DNA of 64,000 bases from Posidoniimonas polymericola (GCF_007859935.1 NZ_SJPO01000009.1:186001-250000); one strand, 5' to 3'; positions 26,281 through 34,986 are shown, counted from the stretch's first letter. Notes: generated from the letters alone by a model not told the origin. A program made the numbers and translations.

Positions 26281-27618
26281 ATGCCCGCTACTTTGTTCAA
26301 GAATCGCCAGACCCCCGCCCCCACCGAGCCCGCAGCAACCACCAGCAAGGCTCAGGCGACACTCGACGCGTTCAGCCGCTCGCAGGCGGTCATCGAGTTC
26401 GAGCCGGACGGCACGATCATCACCGCCAACGATAACTTCCTGGCAGTGCTGGGCTACACCCTCGGCGAGATTACCGGCCGCCACCACCGCATGTTCGTCG
26501 AGCAGGGCGAGGCCGCCTCGTCTGAGTACCGCCAGTTCTGGGCCTCGCTCGCCACGGGCCGGCCGGCTGCGGGCGAGTTCAAGCGGGTCGCCAAGGACGG
26601 CAGCGAGATCTGGATCTCGGCCTCCTACAACCCGGTCCTCGACGACGAGGGAGTCGTGACCAAGGTGGTCAAGATCGCCAGCGACATCACCGACACCAAG
26701 CAGGCGGCGCTCGACCAGCTCGCCGTGCTCGACGCCCTCGGCCGCTCGCAGGCCGCCATCGAGTTCCATCCGGACGGCACGATCGTCACGGCCAACGACA
26801 ACTTCCTCAGCGCCCTCGGCTACAAGCTGAGCGAGATCCAGGGCAACCACCACCGCATCTTCTGCGACGGCGAGTACACCAGCAGCCAGGAGTACGTCCA
26901 GTTCTGGAACGACCTCCGGTCGGGCAAGTTCTCTGCCGGACGCTACATGCGGGTCACCCGCGACGGGCGTCAGATCTGGATTCAGGCGTCGTACAACCCG
27001 GTGCTGAATTCTGCCGGTCAGGTGGTGAAGGTAGTGAAGTACGCCACCGACATCACCGCCGAGGTCGAGTCCGAGATGCAGACCAGGTCCGACGCGGCCG
27101 ACGTCGGCCGCTCGGTGGCGTCGAGCGCCACGGAGATGGCGGCGACGATCGAGGAGATCAGCAAGAGCGTCGGTCGCACCGCCTCGCTCGCGACCCAGAC
27201 CGAGAGCCACGTCCGCGACTCGTCGTCGGCTGCCGAACTTCTGCAGGAGAGCAGCAAGGCGATCGGCAAGGTCGTCGGCGTGATCCAGGAGCTGGCCGAC
27301 CAGACCAACCTGCTGGCCCTCAACGCCACGATCGAGGCCGCCCGCGCAGGGGAGTCCGGCCGCAGCTTCGCGGTGGTCGCCAACGAGGTCAAGGAGCTCG
27401 CTCAGGAGACCGGCAACGCCACCCAGAGCATCGAGAAGAGCGTCGAGGAGATGCGGCAGCGGATCGATCAGGTGACCGGCGCTACCCAGCAGATCACCGA
27501 GAGCATCGCCGAGGTCAGCAGCAACACCAACACGGTCGCCGCGGCCATCGAGGAGCAGTCCATCACCATGGCCGAGCTTAGCAAGACCGCCGAGACGCTG
27601 GTGCGGATCTCCGGGTGA
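26281..27618 (+). CDS. Cytoplasmic PAS-PAS methyl-accepting chemotaxis protein (paralog)
   Basis: This 445-aa soluble receptor carries two PAS domains of the same type. The first opens AVIEFEPDGTIITANDNFLAV and the second AAIEFHPDGTIVTANDNFLSA; each is followed by HHR-F-GEYTSS-like and a YNPVL-D block. The signalling hairpin then begins at about residue 285 with the same tip as the previous gene (LADQTNLLALNATIEAARAGE). The first gene's second PAS differs, so the two receptors share the output and the first input. The separate terminator at 26010 suggests the genes are transcribed independently. The extreme C-terminus lacks a CheR-tether pentapeptide. Confidence 0.9.
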   Translation: MPATLFKNRQTPAPTEPAATTSKAQATLDAFSRSQAVIEFEPDGTIITANDNFLAVLGYTLGEITGRHHRMFVEQGEAASSEYRQFWASLATGRPAAGEFKRVAKDGSEIWISASYNPVLDDEGVVTKVVKIASDITDTKQAALDQLAVLDALGRSQAAIEFHPDGTIVTANDNFLSALGYKLSEIQGNHHRIFCDGEYTSSQEYVQFWNDLRSGKFSAGRYMRVTRDGRQIWIQASYNPVLNSAGQVVKVVKYATDITAEVESEMQTRSDAADVGRSVASSATEMAATIEEISKSVGRTASLATQTESHVRDSSSAAELLQESSKAIGKVVGVIQELADQTNLLALNATIEAARAGESGRSFAVVANEVKELAQETGNATQSIEKSVEEMRQRIDQVTGATQQITESIAEVSSNTNTVAAAIEEQSITMAELSKTAETLVRISG

Positions 27619-27668
27619 TCAAGCAGTACCGGCTCTGATTTAAGAATTCACGAGAGTGAGAGTTGTCG

Positions 27669-27707
27669 AGGCGTTCCCCATCTTCGGGTGGGGAACGCCT
27701 TTTTTTG
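27669..27707 (+). terminator. Rho-independent terminator after the second chemoreceptor
   Basis: AGGCGTTCCCCA pairs perfectly with TGGGGAACGCCT around TCTTCGGG, followed by a T-run to 27707. Confidence 0.93.
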
Positions 27708-27742
27708 TCGAGGGCGAGCCGCTCCGGCTGGGCCGCTAGAAC

Positions 27743-28954
27743 TCAGACCTTCAGGTAGAGCCTGCGGCGGTGCATCCACAGCAGCACCAGCCAGTAGGCC
27801 AGCATCACCAGCCCGCCCGACACCAGCGTGCGGTACGGCTCGCCAAACAGGGCGTCGTAATCCCGGCCGAGGTGCGTGCGGAGCATGTCGTCGACTAAGC
27901 CGTGCATCGTGTTGGCGATGACGTAGATCGCGATCGAGTTCATCCCGATCACCGTCAGCGGCCACGCCCAGCCACGCCAGCCGCGGATGTCGATCAGCCA
28001 GTACAGGGCGGCGAGCAGCAGGAAGCACCAACCGCCGCTCACCAGCACGAAGCTGGGGGTCCAGATCCGCTTGACCAGCGGGCAGACGCCGGCGTAGTGC
28101 GTCGCGTACCCGACCGCCAGGCAAACGGCGCCGAGCACGGCCAGCCGGCCGAGCAGGGCGCCGGTGCTGTTCTCCTTGGCCGCGGTGCGTTCGGCCAGCA
28201 GACCACCGGCAAGCAATCCTAGCACCATCGTCGTAAGCGTCGGCACGAACGACAGCGTCTGGTAGCCCCCCTCGTTGTCGACAAACGGCTCTTCTCGCGG
28301 TAACAGGTTCAGGAACCAGCGGTCGAACGCGGCGGACAGGTTGGTGTTCTTGTTCCAGTGCGACTCGAAGCCACTCAGCAGGTGGGGCCAGTCGGTGGGG
28401 ACGCCGACCGACGCGTAGTCGAAATCGGCCGGCGGGGCAGGGTACAGGGCAAACGCGGCCCAGCTGACGAGCAGGATCACCACCACCGCGGCCCACTGCT
28501 GGCGGCGCGGCCTAAGAGCGATCAGGAACAAGAACCCGTAGCCGAGGCCGATCTGCGTGAGCGTGTCCTCGAACGTGAAGTAGGTCTGCCCGCGGCCGAT
28601 CGAGCGGAGCCAGATGCCGAGCAGCACCAGCACCGCCGCGCGGTAGAACGCGTGCACGGCGAGCACCGCCATCGACTGCCCCCGCCGGCGGCGGCTGGCG
28701 ATCGAGAACGGCAGCGAGACCCCGACCAGGAATGTGAACGCCGGCTGGATCATGTCGTGCACGCTGAGCCCGACCCACGGCACGTGGCTCTGGTGGTGGC
28801 ACAGCCAGGCCCACAGGCGGCTCTCCGGGAAGTGCTCCGCGACGCCGCACAGGTGCAGCACCTCGGCGACCATCAGCAGCATGGCCAGGCCGCGGAACGC
28901 GTCGATCGATCCGAGCCGCGGGCTCTTGGCAGGCTCGGCGGTGGGGTCAGCCAT
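27743..28954 (-). CDS. Acyltransferase-like multipass membrane protein (DUF5009/HGSNAT type)
   Basis: This 403-aa protein has about ten to twelve hydrophobic segments. The N-terminus SIDAFRGLAMLLMVAEVLHL and the following HHQSHVPWVGLSVHDMIQPAFTFLVGVSLPFS are the signature of planctomycete DUF5009/heparan-alpha-glucosaminide N-acetyltransferase-like membrane acyltransferases. It may acetylate envelope sugars (inference). ATG 28954 overlaps the last 8 bases of the upstream symporter gene, so the pair is probably coupled. A longer in-frame start at 29020 would lie inside the symporter gene and lacks family similarity. Confidence 0.75.
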   Translation of the reverse strand: MADPTAEPAKSPRLGSIDAFRGLAMLLMVAEVLHLCGVAEHFPESRLWAWLCHHQSHVPWVGLSVHDMIQPAFTFLVGVSLPFSIASRRRRGQSMAVLAVHAFYRAAVLVLLGIWLRSIGRGQTYFTFEDTLTQIGLGYGFLFLIALRPRRQQWAAVVVILLVSWAAFALYPAPPADFDYASVGVPTDWPHLLSGFESHWNKNTNLSAAFDRWFLNLLPREEPFVDNEGGYQTLSFVPTLTTMVLGLLAGGLLAERTAAKENSTGALLGRLAVLGAVCLAVGYATHYAGVCPLVKRIWTPSFVLVSGGWCFLLLAALYWLIDIRGWRGWAWPLTVIGMNSIAIYVIANTMHGLVDDMLRTHLGRDYDALFGEPYRTLVSGGLVMLAYWLVLLWMHRRRLYLKV

Positions 28955-30344
28955 CGGTTGATTCGGGCGTCTCTTCGCCCTCGTCCCGCGGCGGGTAGTA
29001 GTCGTCCCAGTGCTTCTCATGCGGGGCGGTCAGCTTGCCGGCGCTCTTGGCGACCAGCATCGCGACCGTGGCGTCGCTCGTGACGTTGACGATTGTGCGG
29101 CACATGTCCAGCACGCGGTCGACCGGCAGGATCAGGGCGATCCCCTCCACCGGCACGTGGACCGCCCGCAGCACCGCCACCAGCATGACGATGCCGGCGC
29201 TCGGCACCGCCGCCGTGCCGACCGACGCCAGGATGGCGGTCAGGGCGACCGTGACCAGGTCGCCGAAGCTGAGGTCGACGCCGTACGCCTGGGCGATGAA
29301 CACCGCCGCGACCGCCTGGTACAGGCTGGTGCCGTCCATGTTGATGGTGGCCCCGATCGGCAGCACGAAGCTGGCGACCTCCTCGTCGACGCCCAGGTGC
29401 TCCTCCACGCGCTCCATTGTGACCGGCAGGGTCGCGGCGCTGGAGCTGGTCGAGAACGCCAGCAGCTGCGCCGGCGAAATCCCCTTGAAGAACGCCCCGT
29501 ACCCAACGCCCGTGAACGCCCGCACCAGCAGCGGGTAGAACAGCGTGACCATCGCCGCCAGCCCGAACAGCACGCACAGGCAGTAGCTCATCAGCGCCAG
29601 GAAGATCGACCAGCTCTGGGTCTCGGCGACCATGGCGGCCATCAGCGCCAGCACGCCGATCGGCGCGTACAGCATGATCAGGTCGATCAGCTTGAGGACC
29701 ACCTCGTTGACGCCGTCGAAGAAGTCCTTCACCGGCTTGGCCTTGTCGGGCGGCGAGAGCAGCAGGCCGACCGAGAAGAACAGCACGAACACAATCACCT
29801 GCAGCATGCTGCCGTTGTCGGCGGCGGCGGCCATCAGGTTCTGCGGCACCAGGTCGACCAGCGGCTGCAGCGGACCCATGCCGCTCTGCTCGGCGGCCAG
29901 CTTGAGCTTGCCCTCGACGTCCGCCTGCGTCGAAGCGGCCAGCGCCTCGCGGGTGTCGGCGTCGAGACCCCGCGCCGGGCCGACGAGGGTCGCCAGCGTG
30001 AGGCCGAGCACCACCGCTACGGCGGTAGTGATCAGGTACAGCACGATCGTGCGGCCCCCCATCGAGGAGAGCTTCGACAGGTCCTGCAGGTCCGTGACGC
30101 CCTTGATCAGCGACGCCACGATCAGCGGCACCGCCACGAGCTTGAGGCCGTTGATGAAGATCGTGCCGAACGGCTTGATCCAGTTAACGATCGCCAGGGC
30201 CCAGGTCCAGCCCTCGAGCTGCCCGTCGTCGTTAAGCTCCTGGCCATTGAGGCCGTTGGCGTCGAGCAGCACGGCCACGACCCCCATCGCCACGCCGATC
30301 AGCATGCCCAACAAGATCCGCCAGTGCAGGGGGACGTTCTTCAT
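28947..30344 (-). CDS. Dicarboxylate/amino-acid:cation symporter (SDF family)
   Basis: This 465-aa transporter should take up glutamate/aspartate or C4-dicarboxylates with Na+ or H+. Family marks are the N-terminal WRILLGMLIGVAMG, the serine-rich hairpin AFSTSSSAATLP, GATINMDGTSLYQAVAAVFIAQ (the NMDGT cation/substrate motif), and SAGIVMLVAVL near the last helix. There are about eight membrane helices plus two re-entrant hairpins. A charged extracytoplasmic loop of about 40 residues (around 130-175) is typical. Substrate cannot be fixed from sequence. It overlaps the acyltransferase-like gene downstream. Confidence 0.88.
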   Translation of the reverse strand: MKNVPLHWRILLGMLIGVAMGVVAVLLDANGLNGQELNDDGQLEGWTWALAIVNWIKPFGTIFINGLKLVAVPLIVASLIKGVTDLQDLSKLSSMGGRTIVLYLITTAVAVVLGLTLATLVGPARGLDADTREALAASTQADVEGKLKLAAEQSGMGPLQPLVDLVPQNLMAAAADNGSMLQVIVFVLFFSVGLLLSPPDKAKPVKDFFDGVNEVVLKLIDLIMLYAPIGVLALMAAMVAETQSWSIFLALMSYCLCVLFGLAAMVTLFYPLLVRAFTGVGYGAFFKGISPAQLLAFSTSSSAATLPVTMERVEEHLGVDEEVASFVLPIGATINMDGTSLYQAVAAVFIAQAYGVDLSFGDLVTVALTAILASVGTAAVPSAGIVMLVAVLRAVHVPVEGIALILPVDRVLDMCRTIVNVTSDATVAMLVAKSAGKLTAPHEKHWDDYYPPRDEGEETPESTDG

Positions 30345-30608
30345 GCGCTCGTACTCTCCAGTTGCGGAGGCCCCGGAACTCGGTGTCCGGGAGGGGGCGG
30401 GGAGGCTCCGTTTCAGAGACCCTTCGGAGACCCGGTGGCGCCAGCATAACCTGTCGCCGCCCGCGATTTACAGCCGCGGATCCCAGTCGCCCGACGAAGC
30501 TTCGCTATTTTCCCATTCCACCCAAGTTTCCCACTCAACCACGCCGATAGCACCAACTACACAACCAACTCCGCCTACCCACCTTGCCAACGCCGCCCGA
30601 CCGTCACT

Positions 30609-31880
30609 ATGCCGACCGACGACCAACCCTTCGAGCCGCCGACGATCCTGATGCCCGCCCCGGGCTTAGGCCCCTCGCCGTACGCACCAGGACCCGGGCT
30701 GCCCGAAGGGATGCCCGCCACGGTCTCGTTTGCGGGCGAGGAGGCGTTGTTTGAGCAGCGGATCACCGCCATCCTGTCGGGCACGACCCAGGGGCTGCGG
30801 TTCGACCTGGCCGACTTTTTTGTGCTGGACGACCGCACCGCCGAGCTGCGGACCGTCGCGTCGACCGGCAAGCAGCAGTCGAGCTCAAGGCCGATTGAGG
30901 ACGCCCCCGGCGACCTCACCGCGCTGGCGGGCGAGGCCGTAGTGCTAGAAGACGGCGAGCTGATGCGGCAGTTCGGTGTGCCGCGGCGGTGCGGCGCGGC
31001 GGTCTGCGTGCCGGTCTCGAGCGACTCGACCATCCACGGCACGCTGTGGCTGTACAGCCGCGTCGCGCGGCCGGTCTCGGACCCCGAGCTGCAGCTGATC
31101 GAGATCGTGGCGGGCCGCCTGGCGGTCGAGCTCGAGCGCCGCGAGCTGCTCAAACCAGCCCCCAACTCAACCAATGCCGTCGTGCAGAGCGAGGCGCCGA
31201 CCGAGCCCTCCGCGCTGCTGCTTCCCACCGACGCGCTGCAGCTCGACGAGCTCGAGGTCGCCGGCCTGACCGAAGCGACCCTCGCCCTGCACGACTGGCA
31301 TACCCTGAGCGACGGCCGGGTGCTGACCTACGCCGCGGCGTTTGTGGGGGCCCCCGGAACCCGCGACGACGAGTCGCAGCTCGCGCTGCAGGCGGCGCGC
31401 ATCGCGTTGCGCTCGCACGCCGAACACGCCGCCAACGCCGGCCGGCTGCTCAACCGCGTGGCGGACACCCTCTCCGAGGCGTGCCCCGGCGGGTCGGGCG
31501 TCTCGATCGCGGCGTCGCTGGTCGACCCGGGGTCGGGCGAGGGATCGTACGCGTTGGCGGGCGCGGCCATCGCGCTGCGGATCCGGGCGAGCCAGCAGCA
31601 CGCCGAGGCAACCGACGACCCGCCTGTTGGCTGGGACGCCGATCAACGCCACACCAACGTCCCGTTCGAGCTGGAGATCCGCGAGCGGCTGGTGCTGGCG
31701 GTGGGCGACCCGCGGAGCCTGGACGAGCGGCGCGCTAAGCGGGTGCTCAAGGCGTTCGCCCGCGTCACGGCCGACGAGCACCGGCAGATGGACGCCTGGC
31801 GGGCGCTCGAGCTCGCCGCCCGGCGAGCCGACTCCGCCGGCGGTCCGCTTGACGCCGCGGTGGCGTTGCGGCGGCGGTAG
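30609..31880 (+). CDS. GAF domain protein with a degenerate SpoIIE/PP2C-like domain
   Basis: In this 423-aa protein, residues about 45-180 form a GAF domain (FDLADFFVLDDRTAELRTVASTG, then GAAVCVPVSSDSTIHGTLWLYS). A second domain (about 220-395) follows the SpoIIE phosphatase outline, with HDWHTLSDGRVL, AARIALRSHAEHAANAGRLLNRVADTL, GSGVSIAASLVDPGSG and YALAGAAIALRIR. However, the metal-binding Asp pairs are missing: DGRVLTYAAAFVG replaces the usual GDVSGHG step. It is therefore probably a catalytically inactive partner-binding protein. A Pro-rich N-terminus precedes the GAF. It converges with smpB across a REPIN-like repeat. Confidence 0.65.
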   Translation: MPTDDQPFEPPTILMPAPGLGPSPYAPGPGLPEGMPATVSFAGEEALFEQRITAILSGTTQGLRFDLADFFVLDDRTAELRTVASTGKQQSSSRPIEDAPGDLTALAGEAVVLEDGELMRQFGVPRRCGAAVCVPVSSDSTIHGTLWLYSRVARPVSDPELQLIEIVAGRLAVELERRELLKPAPNSTNAVVQSEAPTEPSALLLPTDALQLDELEVAGLTEATLALHDWHTLSDGRVLTYAAAFVGAPGTRDDESQLALQAARIALRSHAEHAANAGRLLNRVADTLSEACPGGSGVSIAASLVDPGSGEGSYALAGAAIALRIRASQQHAEATDDPPVGWDADQRHTNVPFELEIRERLVLAVGDPRSLDERRAKRVLKAFARVTADEHRQMDAWRALELAARRADSAGGPLDAAVALRRR

Positions 31881-31888
31881 CAATAAAA

Positions 31889-32011
31889 CCTCCCTCCCCT
31901 TCTGGGGGAGGGCCGGGGTGGGGGTGAAGCGGGTGCCCGGGGCGCCCAAGGCAAGCCGAATCCGCAGGGCACCCCCACCCTAACCCTCCCCCTCCCCCAA
32001 GGGGGGAGGGA
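31889..32011. repeat. REPIN-like inverted pair, family B, between convergent genes
   Basis: Left arm 31889-31926 and right arm 31970-32011 are inverted versions of each other. Each contains its own CCCTCCCC / GGGGGAGGG hairpin followed by a GGGGTGGGGGT-type stretch. An inner GGGTGCCC / GGGCACCC pair is also present. It sits exactly between the stops of the GAF gene (31880) and smpB (32022), and so may serve both as a bidirectional terminator. Confidence 0.75.
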
Positions 32012-32021
32012 ACTACCTGGC

Positions 32022-32516
32022 CTAGCGGTCGCGGCGCATGGCGCGGTCGATGTCGCGCTGGGCGTCGTGTTTCTTGAGCGACTCGCGCTTGTCGAAGGTC
32101 TTCTTGCCGCGGCAGATGCCCATCAGCACCTTCGCTTTGCCCGATTTGAAGTACATCTTCAGCGGCACGAGGGTGAGGTTCTTCTCGTACGCGCGGTTGG
32201 CGAACTTGTCGATCTCGCGGCGGTGCATCAGCAGCTTGCGGCGGCGGCGCGGGTCGTGGGTCTGCTGGGAGTCGAAGGTGTACTCCTGGATGTCGCACTG
32301 CATGAGCCACACCTCGCCACGGTCGACGCGGCCGTAGGCCTCGTCGAGCGACATGCGCCCCTCGCGGAGGCTCTTCACCTCGCAGCCGGTCAGCACGATG
32401 CCGCACTCCAGGTGGTCGAGCACCTCGTACTCGTGCCGCGCCTTGCGGTTGTTGGCGATCAGCTTCTCGTTGGGGTCGTCCGTCTTGGACTTCGTGTTTT
32501 TGTTCTTCCCGGCCGT
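32022..32516 (-). CDS. smpB: SsrA-binding protein SmpB, probable ACG start
   Basis: SmpB binds tmRNA and brings it to stalled ribosomes for trans-translation. The core is clear: NNRKARHEYEVLDHLECGIVL, TGCEVKSLREGRMSL, FANRAYEKNLTLVPLKMYF and a basic C-terminal tail. The first standard start in frame (GTG 32423) would remove the conserved NNRKARHEYE strand. The frame is open upstream to a TAA. An ACG at 32516 continues as AGKNKNTKS, and lies 8 bases after a GGGAGGG SD (32525-32531). This gives 164 aa, a normal SmpB length. A weaker CTG at 32462 is the alternative. Confidence 0.85.
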   Translation of the reverse strand, partial: TAGKNKNTKSKTDDPNEKLIANNRKARHEYEVLDHLECGIVLTGCEVKSLREGRMSLDEAYGRVDRGEVWLMQCDIQEYTFDSQQTHDPRRRRKLLMHRREIDKFANRAYEKNLTLVPLKMYFKSGKAKVLMGICRGKKTFDKRESLKKHDAQRDIDRAMRRDR

Positions 32517-32540
32517 GGCTGGGGCCCTCCCTAATTAAAG

Positions 32541-32567
32541 CGGGCCGTGGGGAGGTCCCACGGCCCG
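32541..32567 (-). terminator. Hairpin between the DUF1559 gene and smpB
   Basis: An 11-bp perfect stem CGGGCCGTGGG / CCCACGGCCCG surrounds a 5-base loop. Read on the minus strand it is followed by CTTTAATT. It lies between the DUF1559 stop (32596) and the smpB SD, so it probably ends the upstream transcript. Confidence 0.6.
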
Positions 32568-32595
32568 GGGGGTGCTTTTTCCAACACTAGCAGCT

Positions 32596-33738
32596 CTAGT
32601 AGGTGCCATTTGCCAGAGGCGGCGCGCTCCGGTAATCGCTGATTGGCTGGTTGGAGTTATTGTGGTTGATCGGGTCGACAACCTTTCGGTTGTTTGGAGC
32701 CATCAGTTGCTGGTAAACAATGGGGTCCACAGACGGGTCGATTCCTTGCCCGTGACCATCTGCGAATATAACGTTGAAGGTACCACTCGGGTGGCCACTG
32801 GAAGGCCGCGCATAGGCCGGAGAATTGGGCGGAAAGTCGATGTCGACTTCTTCGCCTATCGGAGCTTGCCGGTTAATATTCGAACCATTTAGGTCACCCG
32901 TGGAGCGGGATATCAAATCGCTCAGCGGTAAATTCCCGTCGGCCGCCGTTATCCAGACGATGCCGAATACTGCTTCACCCATATCGGCGACGCGCCCATC
33001 GCTATCGGTCGCGCCCTGTGCAACTCCCGCCCAACAGTAGGTCGGGTTCTTCTGGACGTTCTCCGAGATCATGATCGTGGTTGAAGCTCCGTCAACGATG
33101 TCCGTGAGTCGTGTCTTTTCGCTTCCAAGCACGAGGTTATGGAACAAACCGTTGGCTTTCGTGTCGCCCCTTCCAGTTCCGGCTTGGAAGTTGCCCGAGT
33201 TGTCAAAATCCCACGCCCCAGTGTTGACCGCATAACTCAGCCCGGCGTTCTGTTGAATGGAAATCAGTTCCGCATCGGCAGGACACATATACACATCTAC
33301 CCTAGGGATTGGGAACGGGTTGTTAATTTCGGTCATGGCGTCCCACAAGTCCTGTCGCTCGATTCGCGGAGTAATCACTGCCGCCCAGCTAAACCGAGAC
33401 CCCAATTTGCGGTCTCTGACATCATCTGGTGACGGGGTGTTGCCCGCAGGCAGGCCATCCTTTAGCGAGGAGTTGGATAGTTGACCGGAGTTAATCCATG
33501 CGTACTGCTTGGCGGTTCGCTGCACAGGCTGCAGGTAGCCGGGATACTTCTGTTTGTCGGTCTCGTAACCCGCGACAGCCGTGCCCAACTGGCGGATGTT
33601 GTTCAAGCACTGGGAAGTGCGGGCCGAAGCGCGGGCCATCTGCACGGCAGGCAGCAGCAGGGCCACCAGCATGCCGATGATCGTGATCACGACCAGCAGC
33701 TCGACCAGGGTAAAGGCGTGACGGTTCGGGTTCTTCAT
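32596..33738 (-). CDS. DUF1559 domain protein with prepilin-type N-terminus
   Basis: This 380-aa protein begins [30 protein letters not shown], a type IV prepilin signal. It continues in the DUF1559 pattern: CLNNIRQLGTAVAGYE, WAAVITPRIERQDLWDAM, VYMCPAD, SGDG-like turns, DIVDGASTTIMISENV and the terminal FADGHGQGIDPSVDP (H-x-DG motif). Planctomycetes carry many such proteins; they are likely extracytoplasmic pseudopilins of unknown role. The sequence shows lower GC than its neighbours. Just upstream (33765-33790) is a short direct repeat of GTTGACCCAGTAG. Confidence 0.88.
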   Translation of the reverse strand: MKNPNRHAFTLVELLVVITIIGMLVALLLPAVQMARASARTSQCLNNIRQLGTAVAGYETDKQKYPGYLQPVQRTAKQYAWINSGQLSNSSLKDGLPAGNTPSPDDVRDRKLGSRFSWAAVITPRIERQDLWDAMTEINNPFPIPRVDVYMCPADAELISIQQNAGLSYAVNTGAWDFDNSGNFQAGTGRGDTKANGLFHNLVLGSEKTRLTDIVDGASTTIMISENVQKNPTYCWAGVAQGATDSDGRVADMGEAVFGIVWITAADGNLPLSDLISRSTGDLNGSNINRQAPIGEEVDIDFPPNSPAYARPSSGHPSGTFNVIFADGHGQGIDPSVDPIVYQQLMAPNNRKVVDPINHNNSNQPISDYRSAPPLANGTY

Positions 33739-33764
33739 GCCTCGAGACTCCAGGCAGGCCAGTA

Positions 33765-33790
33765 GTTGACCCAGTAGGTTGACCCAGTAG
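33765..33790. repeat. 13-bp tandem repeat upstream of the DUF1559 gene
   Basis: Two adjacent copies of GTTGACCCAGTAG, with a partial third before them, lie about 27 bases upstream of the DUF1559 start. They could be an operator or simple slippage; I cannot tell which. Confidence 0.45.
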
Positions 33791-34080
33791 TGGACTGAGT
33801 AGGGAAGCCGTCCGCGCGTCCGGCGACGCCGGCTGCGGGGGGCAAGGTGTTCCTGGGGCGGCCGCTACGCTCATTGCTTGCGCGAACGGGCCCTGGATAT
33901 CAGTATCGCCCAACCCTGCAGAAAAAGCCAGCAAGCCTCGCATCTTCCCGCCGCCGGGCGCGATCGCGTATTATCGGGGTTTCCCGAACTATTTCGCCGA
34001 ACCGGACCTCGGCTATTCCCGTCGGCGCCGCGTCTGGCGTCCGCCGGGCCCCATTTCCCCCCGCCGCCAGGCCTGCCGCG

Positions 34081-34872
34081 ATGCCCGAGCAACTCACCGC
34101 CCCCCGCTTTGCCGCCATGAAGGGGGGAGACCGCAAGATCTCTGTCCTGACGGCCTACGACTACACCATGGCCAAGCTGGTCGACAGCTGCGGGATCGAG
34201 GGGATCCTGGTGGGCGACAGCCTGTCGATGGTGGTCCAGGGGCACCAGAACACGCTGCCGGTCTCGATGGACGAGATGATCTACCACGCTGGCATGGTCG
34301 GCAGGGCGGTGGAAAACGCGTTGGTGATTGTCGACCTGCCGTTCCCCAGCTACCACCTCGGCCGCCACAAGGCGATCGAGAACGCCGGCCGGATCCTCAA
34401 GCAGACCCGCTGCCAGGCGGTCAAGCTCGAGGGGGGCGTCGAGCAGGCCGACACCATCGCGGCCCTGGTGCAGGCCGGCATCCCGGTGATGGCCCACGTC
34501 GGCCTGCGGCCGCAGAGCGTGCACCAATTGGGCGGCTACCGGGTCCAGCGCGACCGCCAGCAGCTGCTGGCCGACGCCCAGGCGGCCGAGCACGCGGGGG
34601 CCTTCGCGATGGTGCTGGAGTGCGTCCCCACGGCGATTGCCACGGAAATCACCCAGAAGGTGTCGATCCCGACCATCGGCATCGGCGCCGGCCCAGAGTG
34701 CGACGGCCAGGTGCTGGTCATCAACGACGTCGTCGGGCTGACCAGCGGCTACGTGCCTAAATTCGTCAAGGCGTACGCCGACCTCGGCAAGACCATCACC
34801 GAGGCCGTCACGGCCTACCGCGATGAGGTGCGATCTGGGGCATTCCCGACCAAGGAGCAGTCGTACGAGTAA
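34081..34872 (+). CDS. panB: 3-methyl-2-oxobutanoate hydroxymethyltransferase
   Basis: This 263-aa enzyme transfers a hydroxymethyl group from methylene-tetrahydrofolate to alpha-ketoisovalerate, the first committed step of pantothenate (CoA) synthesis. Family marks are KISVLTAYDYTMAKLVD, GILVGDSLSMVVQGH (metal Asp), DLPFPSYH, AVKLEGG, VMAHVGLRPQS, LECVP and TIGIGAGPECDGQVLV. The ATG at 34081 begins the family-like region; in-frame sequence back to 33847 is not conserved-looking. No SD is seen. Other pan genes are absent from the window. The left REPIN begins 20 bases after its stop. Confidence 0.93.
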   Translation: MPEQLTAPRFAAMKGGDRKISVLTAYDYTMAKLVDSCGIEGILVGDSLSMVVQGHQNTLPVSMDEMIYHAGMVGRAVENALVIVDLPFPSYHLGRHKAIENAGRILKQTRCQAVKLEGGVEQADTIAALVQAGIPVMAHVGLRPQSVHQLGGYRVQRDRQQLLADAQAAEHAGAFAMVLECVPTAIATEITQKVSIPTIGIGAGPECDGQVLVINDVVGLTSGYVPKFVKAYADLGKTITEAVTAYRDEVRSGAFPTKEQSYE

Positions 34873-34892
34873 CGGCGCGGCGCTGGTGTGCG

Positions 34893-34986
34893 GTCCCACC
34901 TCTTGCGAGGTGGGCTGCCCTGGTGCAGAGCCGCAAGCAAGAACCGAGCCGCAAATGATGGTAGCCCACCCCGCCAGGGGTGGGAC
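34893..34986. repeat. Left REPIN flanking the RAYT transposase gene (family C)
   Basis: Arm GTCCCACCTCTTGCGAGGTG plus GGCTGCC (34893-34919) is inverted relative to GGTAGCCCACCCC plus GCCAGGGGTGGGAC (34960-34986). Each arm folds on its own: CCCACCTC-TTGC-GAGGTGGG and CCCACCCC-GCCA-GGGGTGGG. The pair is 94 bp long and starts 20 bases after panB. Confidence 0.88.

Noticed and set aside
32022-32423. 133-aa SmpB starting at GTG 32423
   Set aside because: It would lack the conserved first strand NNRKARHEYE; the open frame continues upstream to an SD-supported ACG.
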